Assembly (NCBI RefSeq): GCF_003992665.1
Contig: NZ_RZMX01000009.1
Location: forward strand, 1 to 64,000
Direction: 5' to 3'
DNA from: Pelagibacterium montanilacus
GTDB lineage: Bacteria; Pseudomonadota; Alphaproteobacteria; Rhizobiales; Devosiaceae
Length of the DNA: 64,000 bases
Shown piece by piece: positions 28,162-37,270 of the stretch. The position numbers and the translations under genes are program-made. The number at the start of each line of letters is the position of its first letter. Position 1 is the first letter of the stretch. Under the pieces are notes generated by a model, which did no database searches, was not told the origin of the DNA, and saw only the letters and a list, made by a program, of their open reading frames with translations.

Positions 28162-29187
28162 ATGCCTGTTGCCCCGAGAAGCTTGCCTATTCCTCCAGGA
28201 GGATCGGAAGATATGGATCACGAACGGATCACGGCCGAGGCTGGTGACAGGACCGCAGGCTCCCTGCTCCATACCGTGTTGACCGGGTATGCGGACGCCC
28301 ATGGCGGCGGGGAGGGGTTCTTCCCCACCGAGATCAAGGCCATGCGGATCCTGCGCACCTATCGCCCCATCATGCCGGCGCATACGGTCTACGCGCCGCA
28401 ATTGTGCATCGTGGTGCAGGGGGCCAAGCGGATCGAGTTCGGCGGAGACAGCCTCGATTACACCGCCATGCAGTGCCTTGTGGTCAGCGTCGAGCTGCCG
28501 GCCACCGGCCGGATCACCAAAGCGAGCGTCGAAGAGCCGTTCATCAGCGTCACCATCGATTTCGACGTCGCGACGCTGCGCGAGGTGATGACGATGGTCG
28601 ATGTCAAGCCGGCGCAGGCCGGCGATCCGGGCCCCAGGCCTTTCATTGCCGATGTGGATGGGCCTCTGGCCGATTGCGTGGTGCGCCTGATCCGCATGCT
28701 CGACACGCCCAAGGCGATCCCGGTGCTCTTCCCGTCGGTGATGCGCGAGATCTGCTTCTGGCTGCTTTCGGGACCCCATGGGGCCGTGATCAGCCAGCTG
28801 GCGCTGCCCGAGACCCAGACCGGGGGAGTGGTGAACGCGATCCAGCTTCTGCGGCGCAACTACACCCAGACCATGCGGGTGGAACGGCTGGCCGAGGAGG
28901 CCCGGATGAGCCCGTCCTCGTTCCACCAGCATTTCAAATCCCTCACCTCGATGTCCCCGCTGCAGTATCAAAAGCACCTCAGACTCATCGAGGCCCGCAG
29001 GCTATTGATCGGGGGAGACGTGAAAGTGGCCGAAGCGGCTTACCGGGTTGGCTATGAGAGCGCTTCCCAGTTCAGCCGTGAATTTTCGCGCACCTTCGGG
29101 ATGTCGCCCAGCCAGGTTGTCTCCAGCCTGACGCCCGAAGCGCGCCAGCAGATCGAGGCCGCTTCGGCGCTGATGCGCGCCCGCTGA
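28162..29187 (+). CDS. AraC family transcriptional regulator
   Basis: This is a 341-residue regulator. The N-terminal AraC_N-type cupin domain includes YAPQLCIVVQGAKRIEFGG. The C-terminal double helix-turn-helix (about 245-335) has RVERLAEEARMSPSSFHQHF and AYRVGYESASQFSREFSRTF followed by GMSPSQV. It is divergent from iorA-iorB-xdhC and probably activates that operon. ATG 28162 has AAGGAG eight bases upstream; ATG 28213, with AGGAGG ten bases upstream, is an equally possible start. Confidence 0.92.
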   Translation: MPVAPRSLPIPPGGSEDMDHERITAEAGDRTAGSLLHTVLTGYADAHGGGEGFFPTEIKAMRILRTYRPIMPAHTVYAPQLCIVVQGAKRIEFGGDSLDYTAMQCLVVSVELPATGRITKASVEEPFISVTIDFDVATLREVMTMVDVKPAQAGDPGPRPFIADVDGPLADCVVRLIRMLDTPKAIPVLFPSVMREICFWLLSGPHGAVISQLALPETQTGGVVNAIQLLRRNYTQTMRVERLAEEARMSPSSFHQHFKSLTSMSPLQYQKHLRLIEARRLLIGGDVKVAEAAYRVGYESASQFSREFSRTFGMSPSQVVSSLTPEARQQIEAASALMRAR

Positions 29188-29296
29188 CCCGATTCCGGTT
29201 CTGGAGGATCAGGCATGCCATGCCGAGTTTCCGGCATGGCCATTTGAAGTCGCCTGTCGCTTTATGCACCCATCGGAAAATCAGGATGGGCACGCC

Positions 29297-30226
29297 ATGG
29301 CACGCTGGACGACTTCGGAGATTGGTTCCCAAAAAGGACGGCTTGCGGTCGTCACGGGAACGGGGGGATTGGGGCTGGAAGACGCGCTGGCCCTGGCACG
29401 GGCCGGCTGTGAGGTGGTGATCGCTGGACGGAACCCGGACAAGGGCCGGGCGGCGGTGGCCCATGTGCGCGAGAGGGTGCCCACGGCGACGATCCGGTTC
29501 GAGCCGCTCGATCTGGCCAGTCTCGCTTCGGTCGATGATTTCGCGCAGCGCCTGTCGGCCCAGACCGACCGGCTGGACCTTTTGATCAACAATGCCGGGG
29601 TGATGGTGCCCCCCGAACGGCAGGAGACCGCCGAGGGGTTCGAGCTGCAACTGGGTACCAACCATCTGGGCCATTTCGCGCTCACGGCCCATTTGATGGC
29701 GCTGCTGCGCAAGGGCCAGAATCCGCGGGTCATCTCGCTCTCGAGCGTTGCGGCCCGGGACGGGCGTATCGACTTTGCCGATCTTCAGAGCGAAGAGACC
29801 TATGTGCCGATGAAGGCCTATAGCCAGTCCAAGATCGCCTGCCTGATGTTCGCACTCGAACTCCAGCGCCGGAGCGAGACCCTTGGGTGGGGCATAGCCA
29901 GTATCGCGGCCCATCCCGGGGTCGCGCGCACCGATCTCTTGCACAATGCCCCGGGCCGCTGGAGCGCGTACAGGCTCACCCGTTCGCTGCTGTGGTTCCT
30001 GTTCCAGCCGGCCGCGCAGGGCGCCCTGCCGACGCTTTATGCCGCCACCTCTCGGGATGCGAAGGGCGGTGGCTATTACGGTCCCGATCGGATGAGCGAA
30101 GTGCGCGGCTATCCCGCGCCGGCCCGCATTCCGCCCCAGGCGGCCGATCTCGCGGTCGCGAGGCGGCTCTGGACAGTGTCCGAACAGCTCACCGGGGTTG
30201 GCTTCGAGAGCCGCGCTGCCGGGTGA
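29297..30226 (+). CDS. Short-chain dehydrogenase/reductase
   Basis: This 309-residue SDR has the cofactor motif VVTGTGGLGLEDALALARAG (the usual TGxxxGxG), RNPDKGR supporting NADP use, LLINNAGVMVPP, a serine region ISLSSVAARDG and catalytic YSQSK. C-terminal length and the PGVARTDL segment resemble the retinol-dehydrogenase-like branch. The substrate is unknown. It follows the AraC gene on the same strand with about 110 bases between, so the link to the molybdenum hydroxylase is only positional. Confidence 0.9.
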   Translation: MARWTTSEIGSQKGRLAVVTGTGGLGLEDALALARAGCEVVIAGRNPDKGRAAVAHVRERVPTATIRFEPLDLASLASVDDFAQRLSAQTDRLDLLINNAGVMVPPERQETAEGFELQLGTNHLGHFALTAHLMALLRKGQNPRVISLSSVAARDGRIDFADLQSEETYVPMKAYSQSKIACLMFALELQRRSETLGWGIASIAAHPGVARTDLLHNAPGRWSAYRLTRSLLWFLFQPAAQGALPTLYAATSRDAKGGGYYGPDRMSEVRGYPAPARIPPQAADLAVARRLWTVSEQLTGVGFESRAAG

Positions 30227-30330
30227 GGCGCGAACAGGGACGATGGGGCGTGGCGTGGCCTGGGCCGATGGCCGGTGCGGGCAGGAAGCTGTTAAGAGAA
30301 ACGCTCCGGTGATTCTCTCTTCTGGTGCCC

Positions 30331-32142
30331 ATGATTTCCAGCATGACTTCCAGCGCACTCGACATCCTCAAGACCGTCTATGGCTATGATGGGTTCAGGG
30401 GACCGCAGGCGCGAATCATCGAACACGTGATCGCGGGCAACAATGCCTTCGTCCTGATGCCGACGGGCGGGGGCAAGTCGCTGTGCTACCAGATCCCCGC
30501 GATCGCGCGGCCCGGCATGGGGCTCGTGGTCTCCCCGCTTCTGGCGCTGATGGCCGATCAGGTGCTGGCGCTGCGCGAAGCGGGGGTCAGGGCCGCCGCG
30601 CTCAACTCCGACCTCGACCCCGACGCGCGGCGGGCTCTCTGGCGAGATGTCCACAGCGGGGTGCTCGACCTGCTCTATGTCGCGCCGGAAACCCTGCTGC
30701 GCCCCGAGGTGCTCGAGGGGCTGGGCCGGGCCTCGCTGTCGCTGATCGCCATCGACGAGGCCCACTGCCTCTCCCAATGGGGCCATGACTTCCGCCCCTC
30801 CTATCGCCAGCTCGATGCGCTGGTTGCCAGATTCCCCGGGGTGCCGCGCATGGCGCTGACCGCGACGGCCGACGAGCCGACGCGCGCGGAGATCCTGTCC
30901 CATCTCGAGATCGGCGACGCGGATGCCTTCATCGCCGGGTTCGACCGCCCCAATATCCGCTACACCATCGCCGAAAAGGACAATCCGCGCGTCCAGCTAC
31001 GGGATTTCCTCGCCCGGCACAAAGGGGAAAGCGGGATCGTTTATTGCCTGTCGAAACGCAAGACCGAGGAAACGGCGGCCTGGCTGCGCGAGAAGGGCCA
31101 TGATGCGCTGGCCTATCACGCCGGGATGGACAAGGAGGAGCGGGCCGCCAACCAATTGCGCTTCCAGCATGGAGAGGCGGTGATCATGGTCGCCACCATC
31201 GCCTTCGGCATGGGGATCGACAAGCCCGACGTGCGCTTCGTTGTCCATCTGGACCTGCCCGGCAGCATCGAGGCCTTCTACCAGGAGACGGGACGCGCCG
31301 GGCGCGACGGGCTGCCCTCCGAGACGATGATGCTCTATGGGTCCGAGGACATCGCGCTGCGCACCCGGTTCATCGAACAATCGGACGCGCCCCGCGAGCG
31401 CAAGCACATGGAGCGCCAGAAGCTCGACGCGCTTTTGGGGCTGGCCGAGGCGGCGGGGTGCCGCCGGCAGGTGCTGCTCACCTATTTCGGCGATGCGTGC
31501 GGCCCTTGCGGAAACTGCGACACCTGCGCGGCGCCGCCCGAGCTCTTTGACGGCACCATCGCAGTGCAGAAGGCGCTCTCGTGCATCTACCGGACGGGCG
31601 AGCGCTTCGGGCAGGCCTATGTAATCGACGTGCTGCTGGGGGTCGAGAACGACCGGATCACCCGGGCGGGGCATGATGCGGTCTCGACCTTTGGCATCGG
31701 CAAGGAGCATGGCAGCCGCACCTGGCGCTCGATCCTGCGCCAGATGATCGCCATGCGGTTCGTGGATGTGGACGTCACCGGTCACGGGGGCCTCGCGATC
31801 GCGCCGTCGGGACGGCAGTTCCTGCGCGAAAAGCCAAAGCTGATGCTGCGGGTACCGGGAGCCCAGCGCGCACGGCGCCTCAAGGTGGCAAGGAGCGCCG
31901 CGCAGCCTGAGATCAGCGATCGGGATCGGGCGCTTTTCGACGCGCTGCGGGAAAAGCGGCTCGAGCTCGCGCGGGCCCAGAACGTACCTCCCTACGTCAT
32001 CTTCCACGACAAGACGCTGATCGGGCTGGCAGCGGAGCGGCCCGGCTCGCGGGGGGAGATGGCCAAGGTGCCTGGCGTGGGAGAGACCAAGCTCGACCGA
32101 TACGGTCCCCAATTCCTCGCGGTGATCGCCGAGCACGCCTGA
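30331..32142 (+). CDS. recQ: ATP-dependent DNA helicase RecQ
   Basis: This is a 603-residue RecQ, a 3'-5' helicase for recombination and repair. Walker A lies in LMPTGGGKSLCYQ (about 43-54), the DEAH box at 142-145 (IDEAHCLSQWGHDFRPSY), motif VI in YQETGRAGRDG (about 317-327) and the zinc-binding cysteines at 377, 393, 396 and 399 (CGPCGNCDTC). The RQC winged helix follows, then a C-terminal HRDC domain (about 525-600). Start choice among GTG 30325, ATG 30331 and ATG 30343 is uncertain, since no strong ribosome-binding site is visible. Confidence 0.97.
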   Translation: MISSMTSSALDILKTVYGYDGFRGPQARIIEHVIAGNNAFVLMPTGGGKSLCYQIPAIARPGMGLVVSPLLALMADQVLALREAGVRAAALNSDLDPDARRALWRDVHSGVLDLLYVAPETLLRPEVLEGLGRASLSLIAIDEAHCLSQWGHDFRPSYRQLDALVARFPGVPRMALTATADEPTRAEILSHLEIGDADAFIAGFDRPNIRYTIAEKDNPRVQLRDFLARHKGESGIVYCLSKRKTEETAAWLREKGHDALAYHAGMDKEERAANQLRFQHGEAVIMVATIAFGMGIDKPDVRFVVHLDLPGSIEAFYQETGRAGRDGLPSETMMLYGSEDIALRTRFIEQSDAPRERKHMERQKLDALLGLAEAAGCRRQVLLTYFGDACGPCGNCDTCAAPPELFDGTIAVQKALSCIYRTGERFGQAYVIDVLLGVENDRITRAGHDAVSTFGIGKEHGSRTWRSILRQMIAMRFVDVDVTGHGGLAIAPSGRQFLREKPKLMLRVPGAQRARRLKVARSAAQPEISDRDRALFDALREKRLELARAQNVPPYVIFHDKTLIGLAAERPGSRGEMAKVPGVGETKLDRYGPQFLAVIAEHA

Positions 32143-32284
32143 GGGGCTTTCCGGGCATGGATGCGGGCCCGGCGGGCTGCACCGCAAACCCATGGTGGAC
32201 CACTCTTTTTTCAAACTGCGCATTTGCCTCTGCCCGCAGGCACCGGTACACTGGTGCCGCAATATTATTTCAGTGGCGGTTTCC

Positions 32285-33460
32285 GTGTCTGACGCATCTG
32301 GCCCACGCGGTGCTGCCCGCGGCCTCGACCTCTTGCCCCAGGGGGGCCGGATGGTACAGCAGATCCGTGTCTTCGATTGGGAGCGCACCTCGCTGGGGCC
32401 AATAGAGACCTGGCCAAGGTCGCTTATGAACGTGCTGGCGATGGTCCTTGCATCGCGGCAGCCCATCTGTTTCTGGTGGGGACCCGAGCTGCTTCAGTTT
32501 CACAATGACGACTATCTGCCCATGCTCGCGGACCGCGTCGATCGCGCGCTCGGCGCGCCGTTCAAGGACCTGTGGTCGGATGTGTGGGAGGGCGTGAAGC
32601 CGTTCGTCGACGAAGCGTTGAGCGGGCAGGGCACATGGGCGGAGAACCTGCACCTCGCCATGGTCCGCAACGGCAGGGTCGAGCAGACATACTGGACGTT
32701 TTCCTACAGCCCCCTGTTCGATGATGACGGCCGGATTGCCGGGCTGATGAACGTGGTCACCGAGACGACCGCGGCGCTGCGGGATCGTGAGGCGCTTGCC
32801 GCCGAAGTCGCGCGCACCAATGCGGCGCTGGTCGCGCAGCGGGAGGCGGAGCGCCAGCAGCGGCTGCTCCAGCGCGAGCTTTCGCACCGCATGAAGAACA
32901 CGCTCGCCATGGTTCAGGCTATCGTATCCCAGAGCCTGAGGCAGTCCGCCGGCGAGGAAGGCGCGCGACGCGCTTCAGAGCGCATCCAGGCGCTGGGCAG
33001 GGCGCAGGACATGCTTACCAGCGCGAGCTGGCAGGACGCAGACATACGCGACGTCATCATGGCCGCCGTCGAGCCTCACTGCGACAGACCCGACCGCATG
33101 GTGATCGAGGGGCCCGGCATCGGGCTGAGCGCCCAGCAGGGGCTCGGACTTTCTCTGGCGCTGCATGAGCTGTCCACCAACGCCTTGAAATACGGGGCGC
33201 TTTCGACCGACAGCGGGTGCGTGCATGTCCGGTGGGCCTGCGACGCCGATGGCGGCTTTGATTTCCGCTGGCAGGAAGAAGGCGGGCCCGAGGTGATCGA
33301 GCCCGAGCGCAAAGGATTTGGCTCGCGGCTGACGACCCGCGTCGTCCCCACCTATTTCGACGGCACGGCCAGCATCGAATTCCGGTCCGAGGGCCTCGTT
33401 TATGCTCTTGCCGGCCGGTTGGCTGGTGACCCCCGCAGCGGACCCTCCAGCCCGGCTTAA
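32285..33460 (+). CDS. PAS/HWE-family sensor histidine kinase
   Basis: This is a 391-residue soluble kinase. The N-terminal PAS-like domain (about 25-160) includes FDWERTSLGPIETWPRSL and FTYSP-like WTFSYSPLFDDDGRIAGLMN. The HWE kinase core has the phosphoacceptor segment LSHRMKNTLAMVQAIVSQSL, the N-box LALHELSTNALKYGALS and a degenerate G-box (GFGSRLTTRVVPTYFDG). HWE kinases are common in alphaproteobacteria and act in general stress or light signalling. I see no membrane segment. GTG 32285 is chosen so the PAS domain is complete; GTG 32273 and ATG 32351 are alternatives. Confidence 0.87.
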   Translation: MSDASGPRGAARGLDLLPQGGRMVQQIRVFDWERTSLGPIETWPRSLMNVLAMVLASRQPICFWWGPELLQFHNDDYLPMLADRVDRALGAPFKDLWSDVWEGVKPFVDEALSGQGTWAENLHLAMVRNGRVEQTYWTFSYSPLFDDDGRIAGLMNVVTETTAALRDREALAAEVARTNAALVAQREAERQQRLLQRELSHRMKNTLAMVQAIVSQSLRQSAGEEGARRASERIQALGRAQDMLTSASWQDADIRDVIMAAVEPHCDRPDRMVIEGPGIGLSAQQGLGLSLALHELSTNALKYGALSTDSGCVHVRWACDADGGFDFRWQEEGGPEVIEPERKGFGSRLTTRVVPTYFDGTASIEFRSEGLVYALAGRLAGDPRSGPSSPA

Positions 33461-33463
33461 AGC

Positions 33464-33479
33464 TCCTGTCAGAACAGGA
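33464..33479. terminator. Weak hairpin between convergent genes
   Basis: TCCTGT and ACAGGA form a 6-bp stem with a 4-base loop, located between the convergent histidine kinase and glgB stops. No long T-tract follows on either strand, so its terminator role is uncertain. Confidence 0.3.
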
Positions 33480-33494
33480 TATGCTCTTGGGGCT

Positions 33495-35711
33495 TCAGGT
33501 GGCCGCGTTGGGCGCCAGCATGATGACCCCCAGTGGCGGCAAGGTGAGGCGGAGGGACGCGGGGCGGGCGTGCCAGGCGACCTCCTCGGCGTTGATGGTG
33601 CCGCCATTGCCGATGTTCGAGCCGCCATAGCACTCTGCGTCGGAATTGAGGATTTCACCCCAGCTGCCGCCCTGAGGGACACCAACCCGGTAATCGGAGC
33701 GCACCGTGGGGGTCATGTTGCAGACAACCAGCACAGGGTCCGTGCCCGGTTCGCCCTTGCGCAGGAAGACAAAGATGCTCGATTGGGCATCGCTCGCGTC
33801 GACCCATTCAAATCCGGCAGGGTCGGCATCGAGCTGATGGAGCGCCGCGCGGTCGCGGTAGAGGCGGTTGAGGTCGGCCACCAGAGACTGGACGCCCCGG
33901 TGAAGGGGGTCGTCCAGGAGGTGCCAGTCGAGAGACTGATCGTGATTCCACTCTCTCTCCTGGCCGAACTCGCAGCCCATGAACATCAGCTTCTTGCCCG
34001 GGTGCGCCCACATGAAGGCGTAGTAGGCCCGCAGATTGGCGAATTTCTGCCAGCGGTCGCCGGGCATTTTCCCGAGCATCGAGCCCTTGCCATAAACCAC
34101 CTCGTCGTGGCTGAGGGGCAGGACGAAGTTCTCGGTATAGGCATAGTGCAGCCCGAACGTCATCTCGCCCTGGTGGTGGCTGCGATAGAGGGGGTCGAGT
34201 TGCATGTAGTGAAGCGTATCGTGCATCCAGCCCATGTTCCATTTGTACCCGAACCCCAAGCCGCCATCGTAGATGGGACGGCTGACTTTGGGAAAGGCCG
34301 TGGATTCCTCGGCGATGGTCTGGGAGCCGGGATAGAGCTCATAGGCGCGCGTGTTGGTTTCCTTGAGGAATGCGATGGCCTCGAGGTTCTCATTGCCGCC
34401 GAACCTGTTGGGGATCCATTCGCCCGGCTCGCGCGAATAGTCGAGATAGAGCATGGAGGCCACGGCATCCACGCGCAGCCCGTCGATGTGGTAGCGATCG
34501 AGCCAGAACAGGGCACTGGCTTCCAGGAAATTGGCCACTTCGTTGCGGCCGAAATTGTAGATCAGCGTGTTCCAGTCCCGGTGGAAGCCGAGCCGAGGAT
34601 CCGCGTGCTCGTAAAGGGCCGTGCCGTCGAACTGCACAAGACCGTGGGCGTCGGACGGGAAATGGGCGGGCACCCAATCCATAAGCACCCCGATGCCGGC
34701 GCCATGGAGGCGGTCCACGAACCGGGCAAAGCCCTCGGGCGTGCCAAAGCGGCTGGTGGGCGCGAACAGGCCCACGGGCTGGTAGCCCCATGACCCACCA
34801 AAGGGATGTTCGGTGATCGGCATCAGCTCGACATGGGTAAAGCCCATATCGGTGACATAGGGCACGAGCAATTCGGCAATGGCATCGTAATCGAGGGCCT
34901 CGCCGTCCCCACCCGTGCGCCAGGAGCCCAGATGCAGCTCGTAGATGGACATGGGGGCATCGAGGGTCTGCCGGTCGGCGCGGGTGCTCATCCAGGCTCC
35001 GTCCTGCCAATCGTGCTCGGGAAGACCATGTACGATCGACGCGGTGGCGGGGGGCTGTTCCTGGAAAAAGGACAGGGGATCGGCCTTGAGCGGCAGTCTT
35101 TCGCCGTGCTGACCGATGATCTCGTATTTGTAGACGCTGCCTTTTTCCAGCCCGGGGATGAAGAGCTCCCAGACCCCCACGCCGATGCGCTTGCGCATGG
35201 GGTGGCGCCTGCCGTCCCAGGCGTTGAATTCACCCACGACGCTGACGCGCGAAGCGTTGGGCGCCCAGACCGCGAAAGTGACGCCAGCAATGCCCTCGAT
35301 CGTGGTGGGATGGGCGCCGAGGCGCTCGTAAAGGTGGAAGTGCCGCCCCTCGCCCAACAGATGTTCGTCGATCTCCCCGAGGATCGGTGCAAACCGATAG
35401 GGATCCTCGCTCTCCCAGCTGAAATCGCCGGCCGTCAACGCCAGGCGATAGGCGAAGGGCTCGGTGCGTCCCGGGATGAAGCCGGAAAAGAAGCCCTCGG
35501 GGTGAATGAGCTTGAGTTGCGTCACGCTCTCCCCGGTCAGGCTGTCCACGATCTCGACCCGGGCCGCCTGGGGCGCAAAGACATTGATGGCCAGGGGCGC
35601 ACCTTTGCCTCCCTGCGGGCCGAGCGTGGCGAACGGATTGCCGTGACGGCCGCGCACGATGGCTTCGACATCGGAAGGATAGGCCGATGGCTGCGTGATT
35701 GCTTCACTCAT
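33495..35711 (-). CDS. glgB: 1,4-alpha-glucan branching enzyme
   Basis: This is a 738-residue GlgB. An N-terminal extension is followed by a CBM48 domain (about 110-215; [20 protein letters not shown]). The GH13 barrel has [33 protein letters not shown] with nucleophile Asp415, TIAEEST with acid/base Glu468, and [10 protein letters not shown]. It adds alpha-1,6 branches to the linear glucan made by GlgE. It is the last gene of the glgE-mak-glgB operon, starting two bases after the mak stop. Confidence 0.97.
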   Translation of the reverse strand: MSEAITQPSAYPSDVEAIVRGRHGNPFATLGPQGGKGAPLAINVFAPQAARVEIVDSLTGESVTQLKLIHPEGFFSGFIPGRTEPFAYRLALTAGDFSWESEDPYRFAPILGEIDEHLLGEGRHFHLYERLGAHPTTIEGIAGVTFAVWAPNASRVSVVGEFNAWDGRRHPMRKRIGVGVWELFIPGLEKGSVYKYEIIGQHGERLPLKADPLSFFQEQPPATASIVHGLPEHDWQDGAWMSTRADRQTLDAPMSIYELHLGSWRTGGDGEALDYDAIAELLVPYVTDMGFTHVELMPITEHPFGGSWGYQPVGLFAPTSRFGTPEGFARFVDRLHGAGIGVLMDWVPAHFPSDAHGLVQFDGTALYEHADPRLGFHRDWNTLIYNFGRNEVANFLEASALFWLDRYHIDGLRVDAVASMLYLDYSREPGEWIPNRFGGNENLEAIAFLKETNTRAYELYPGSQTIAEESTAFPKVSRPIYDGGLGFGYKWNMGWMHDTLHYMQLDPLYRSHHQGEMTFGLHYAYTENFVLPLSHDEVVYGKGSMLGKMPGDRWQKFANLRAYYAFMWAHPGKKLMFMGCEFGQEREWNHDQSLDWHLLDDPLHRGVQSLVADLNRLYRDRAALHQLDADPAGFEWVDASDAQSSIFVFLRKGEPGTDPVLVVCNMTPTVRSDYRVGVPQGGSWGEILNSDAECYGGSNIGNGGTINAEEVAWHARPASLRLTLPPLGVIMLAPNAAT

Positions 35712-35713
35712 GG

Positions 35714-37270
35714 TTATTGTCCCGGGCTTTGGCCCTCGTTCAAAAGGTCTTGGATCCCGCTCAAGGGAATTTGGATCCAGTCGGGCCTGTTGGCCAACTC
35801 GTAGCCGACTTCGTAGATGGCCTTCTGGATCACGAAGAGGTCGGTCAGCGCCCTGGCGAACGCGGGATCGCTCGGGTAGCTGGCCGCGCCGGCCACGTGG
35901 GTTTGGTAGCTGGCGAGAAAATCGTCAGTGACGGTCCGGCGCCAGTCTTCGACGCGGGCGCGAACGGTGTCCGGCAGGTCGCCGGTTGTATCCCGGTAGC
36001 GGTCGAGCGCGGTCCAGGCCGCATAGTGGAACGAGCGCAGCATGCCCGCCACGTCCCGCAGGGGCGAGGACTTGGCCCGCCTTTCGGCAAGGCTTCGTTT
36101 GGGTTCGCCCTCGAAATCGATGATCATCACGTCGTCGCGGGTGACCAGCACCTGACCGAGATGGTAGTCGCCATGGATGCGCGAGCGGCCGCCGGACGGC
36201 GCCATGGCGCCACAGGCCTTGATCCGCGCGATCAGGCGGTCCTGCCGGGCCAATATATCTTCCGCTATGGCGCGGGCGAAGGGCGAGAGAGCCGACAAAC
36301 GCCGCTCGAGGCGACCGAGCAGATCGCGCGTTTCGCCCACAGCCTCGCTCACCCAGCCGGCACTGTCAGAGGGCTGCAACGGGTCGACCCTGAAATCGAT
36401 GTCGTCGGTATGAACGGCCAGTGCCTGATGCATTTCGGCCGTGCGTCGTCCAAGGACAGCGCCGAGCCATCTCCCGGCATCACCGGAGTCCTCGTTCAGG
36501 CTCAGGGCCAATGCGCCCGTGACCGCCGCCCAGGCATCGCCCTGATTGGGCACGAAGGCGAAGGCCGCCGCCAGCGTTGTTGCCGAGCCGTCCTTGGGGC
36601 GGAACCGGACTTCGCCCAGAAATTCCGGGGTGTTGCGAAAGCCGCCGACACCGGTGAGAAAGCGTGCCACCTCCACGTCGGGCTGATCGCCCTCACGCAG
36701 CCGGCGATAGAGCTTGAGAATGATGCTCGAACCGAAGGCGATCGAGACATTGCTCTGCTCGACACCGAGCGCATGCGGGGCCTCCAGAGGCTCATAGCGC
36801 CGCAGCGCGTCGCTCCCGATAAAAAGGACGGTGCCCCCTTCAGCATCAAGGTGCATGTCTTGGCGCATGGCATCGAGCAGGGCGAGTGCCAGCCCCTCAT
36901 GGAGCGCGCTGTCGATCAGAACGCCGGACCGCTCCCCGGACCCGATGCGGGCAAGGACGGGCGCTCGGGTTTCACCCACCGCCTCCCAGATGGCCGAAAC
37001 CGGCAGCAGATAGCGCTGGGTCTCGCCGTCCAGCCGGACATCGGCGACAAGCAGGGCGTGGTTGCCCGGCTCGAGTTCACCGAGCGAGACAAGCCGGACA
37101 TTTTCGATGGTCTGGTCCTTGGCGCCGAACCAGCGCTGGCGCGGCAGGAAGGCGGGCAGGGTGGTGTTCTCGAGCTGAGCGAACCCCGGCCCCGCCCACG
37201 CGGAATTCAGGCTGCCGTCGGTCGAGACTAGTTTCGGGTCTGTTCCCACGTTGCCATCGGCTGGGCTCAT
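35714..37270 (-). CDS. mak: Maltokinase (Mak/Pep2 type)
   Basis: This 518-residue protein is the stand-alone maltokinase that phosphorylates maltose to maltose-1-phosphate, the GlgE donor. The N-terminal cap contains [17 protein letters not shown]. The kinase-like lobe has [17 protein letters not shown] (catalytic loop) and [20 protein letters not shown] (metal site). In many proteobacteria this domain is fused to trehalose synthase; here it is separate. The gene overlaps the glgE stop by four bases (ATGA). Confidence 0.93.
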   Translation of the reverse strand: MSPADGNVGTDPKLVSTDGSLNSAWAGPGFAQLENTTLPAFLPRQRWFGAKDQTIENVRLVSLGELEPGNHALLVADVRLDGETQRYLLPVSAIWEAVGETRAPVLARIGSGERSGVLIDSALHEGLALALLDAMRQDMHLDAEGGTVLFIGSDALRRYEPLEAPHALGVEQSNVSIAFGSSIILKLYRRLREGDQPDVEVARFLTGVGGFRNTPEFLGEVRFRPKDGSATTLAAAFAFVPNQGDAWAAVTGALALSLNEDSGDAGRWLGAVLGRRTAEMHQALAVHTDDIDFRVDPLQPSDSAGWVSEAVGETRDLLGRLERRLSALSPFARAIAEDILARQDRLIARIKACGAMAPSGGRSRIHGDYHLGQVLVTRDDVMIIDFEGEPKRSLAERRAKSSPLRDVAGMLRSFHYAAWTALDRYRDTTGDLPDTVRARVEDWRRTVTDDFLASYQTHVAGAASYPSDPAFARALTDLFVIQKAIYEVGYELANRPDWIQIPLSGIQDLLNEGQSPGQ

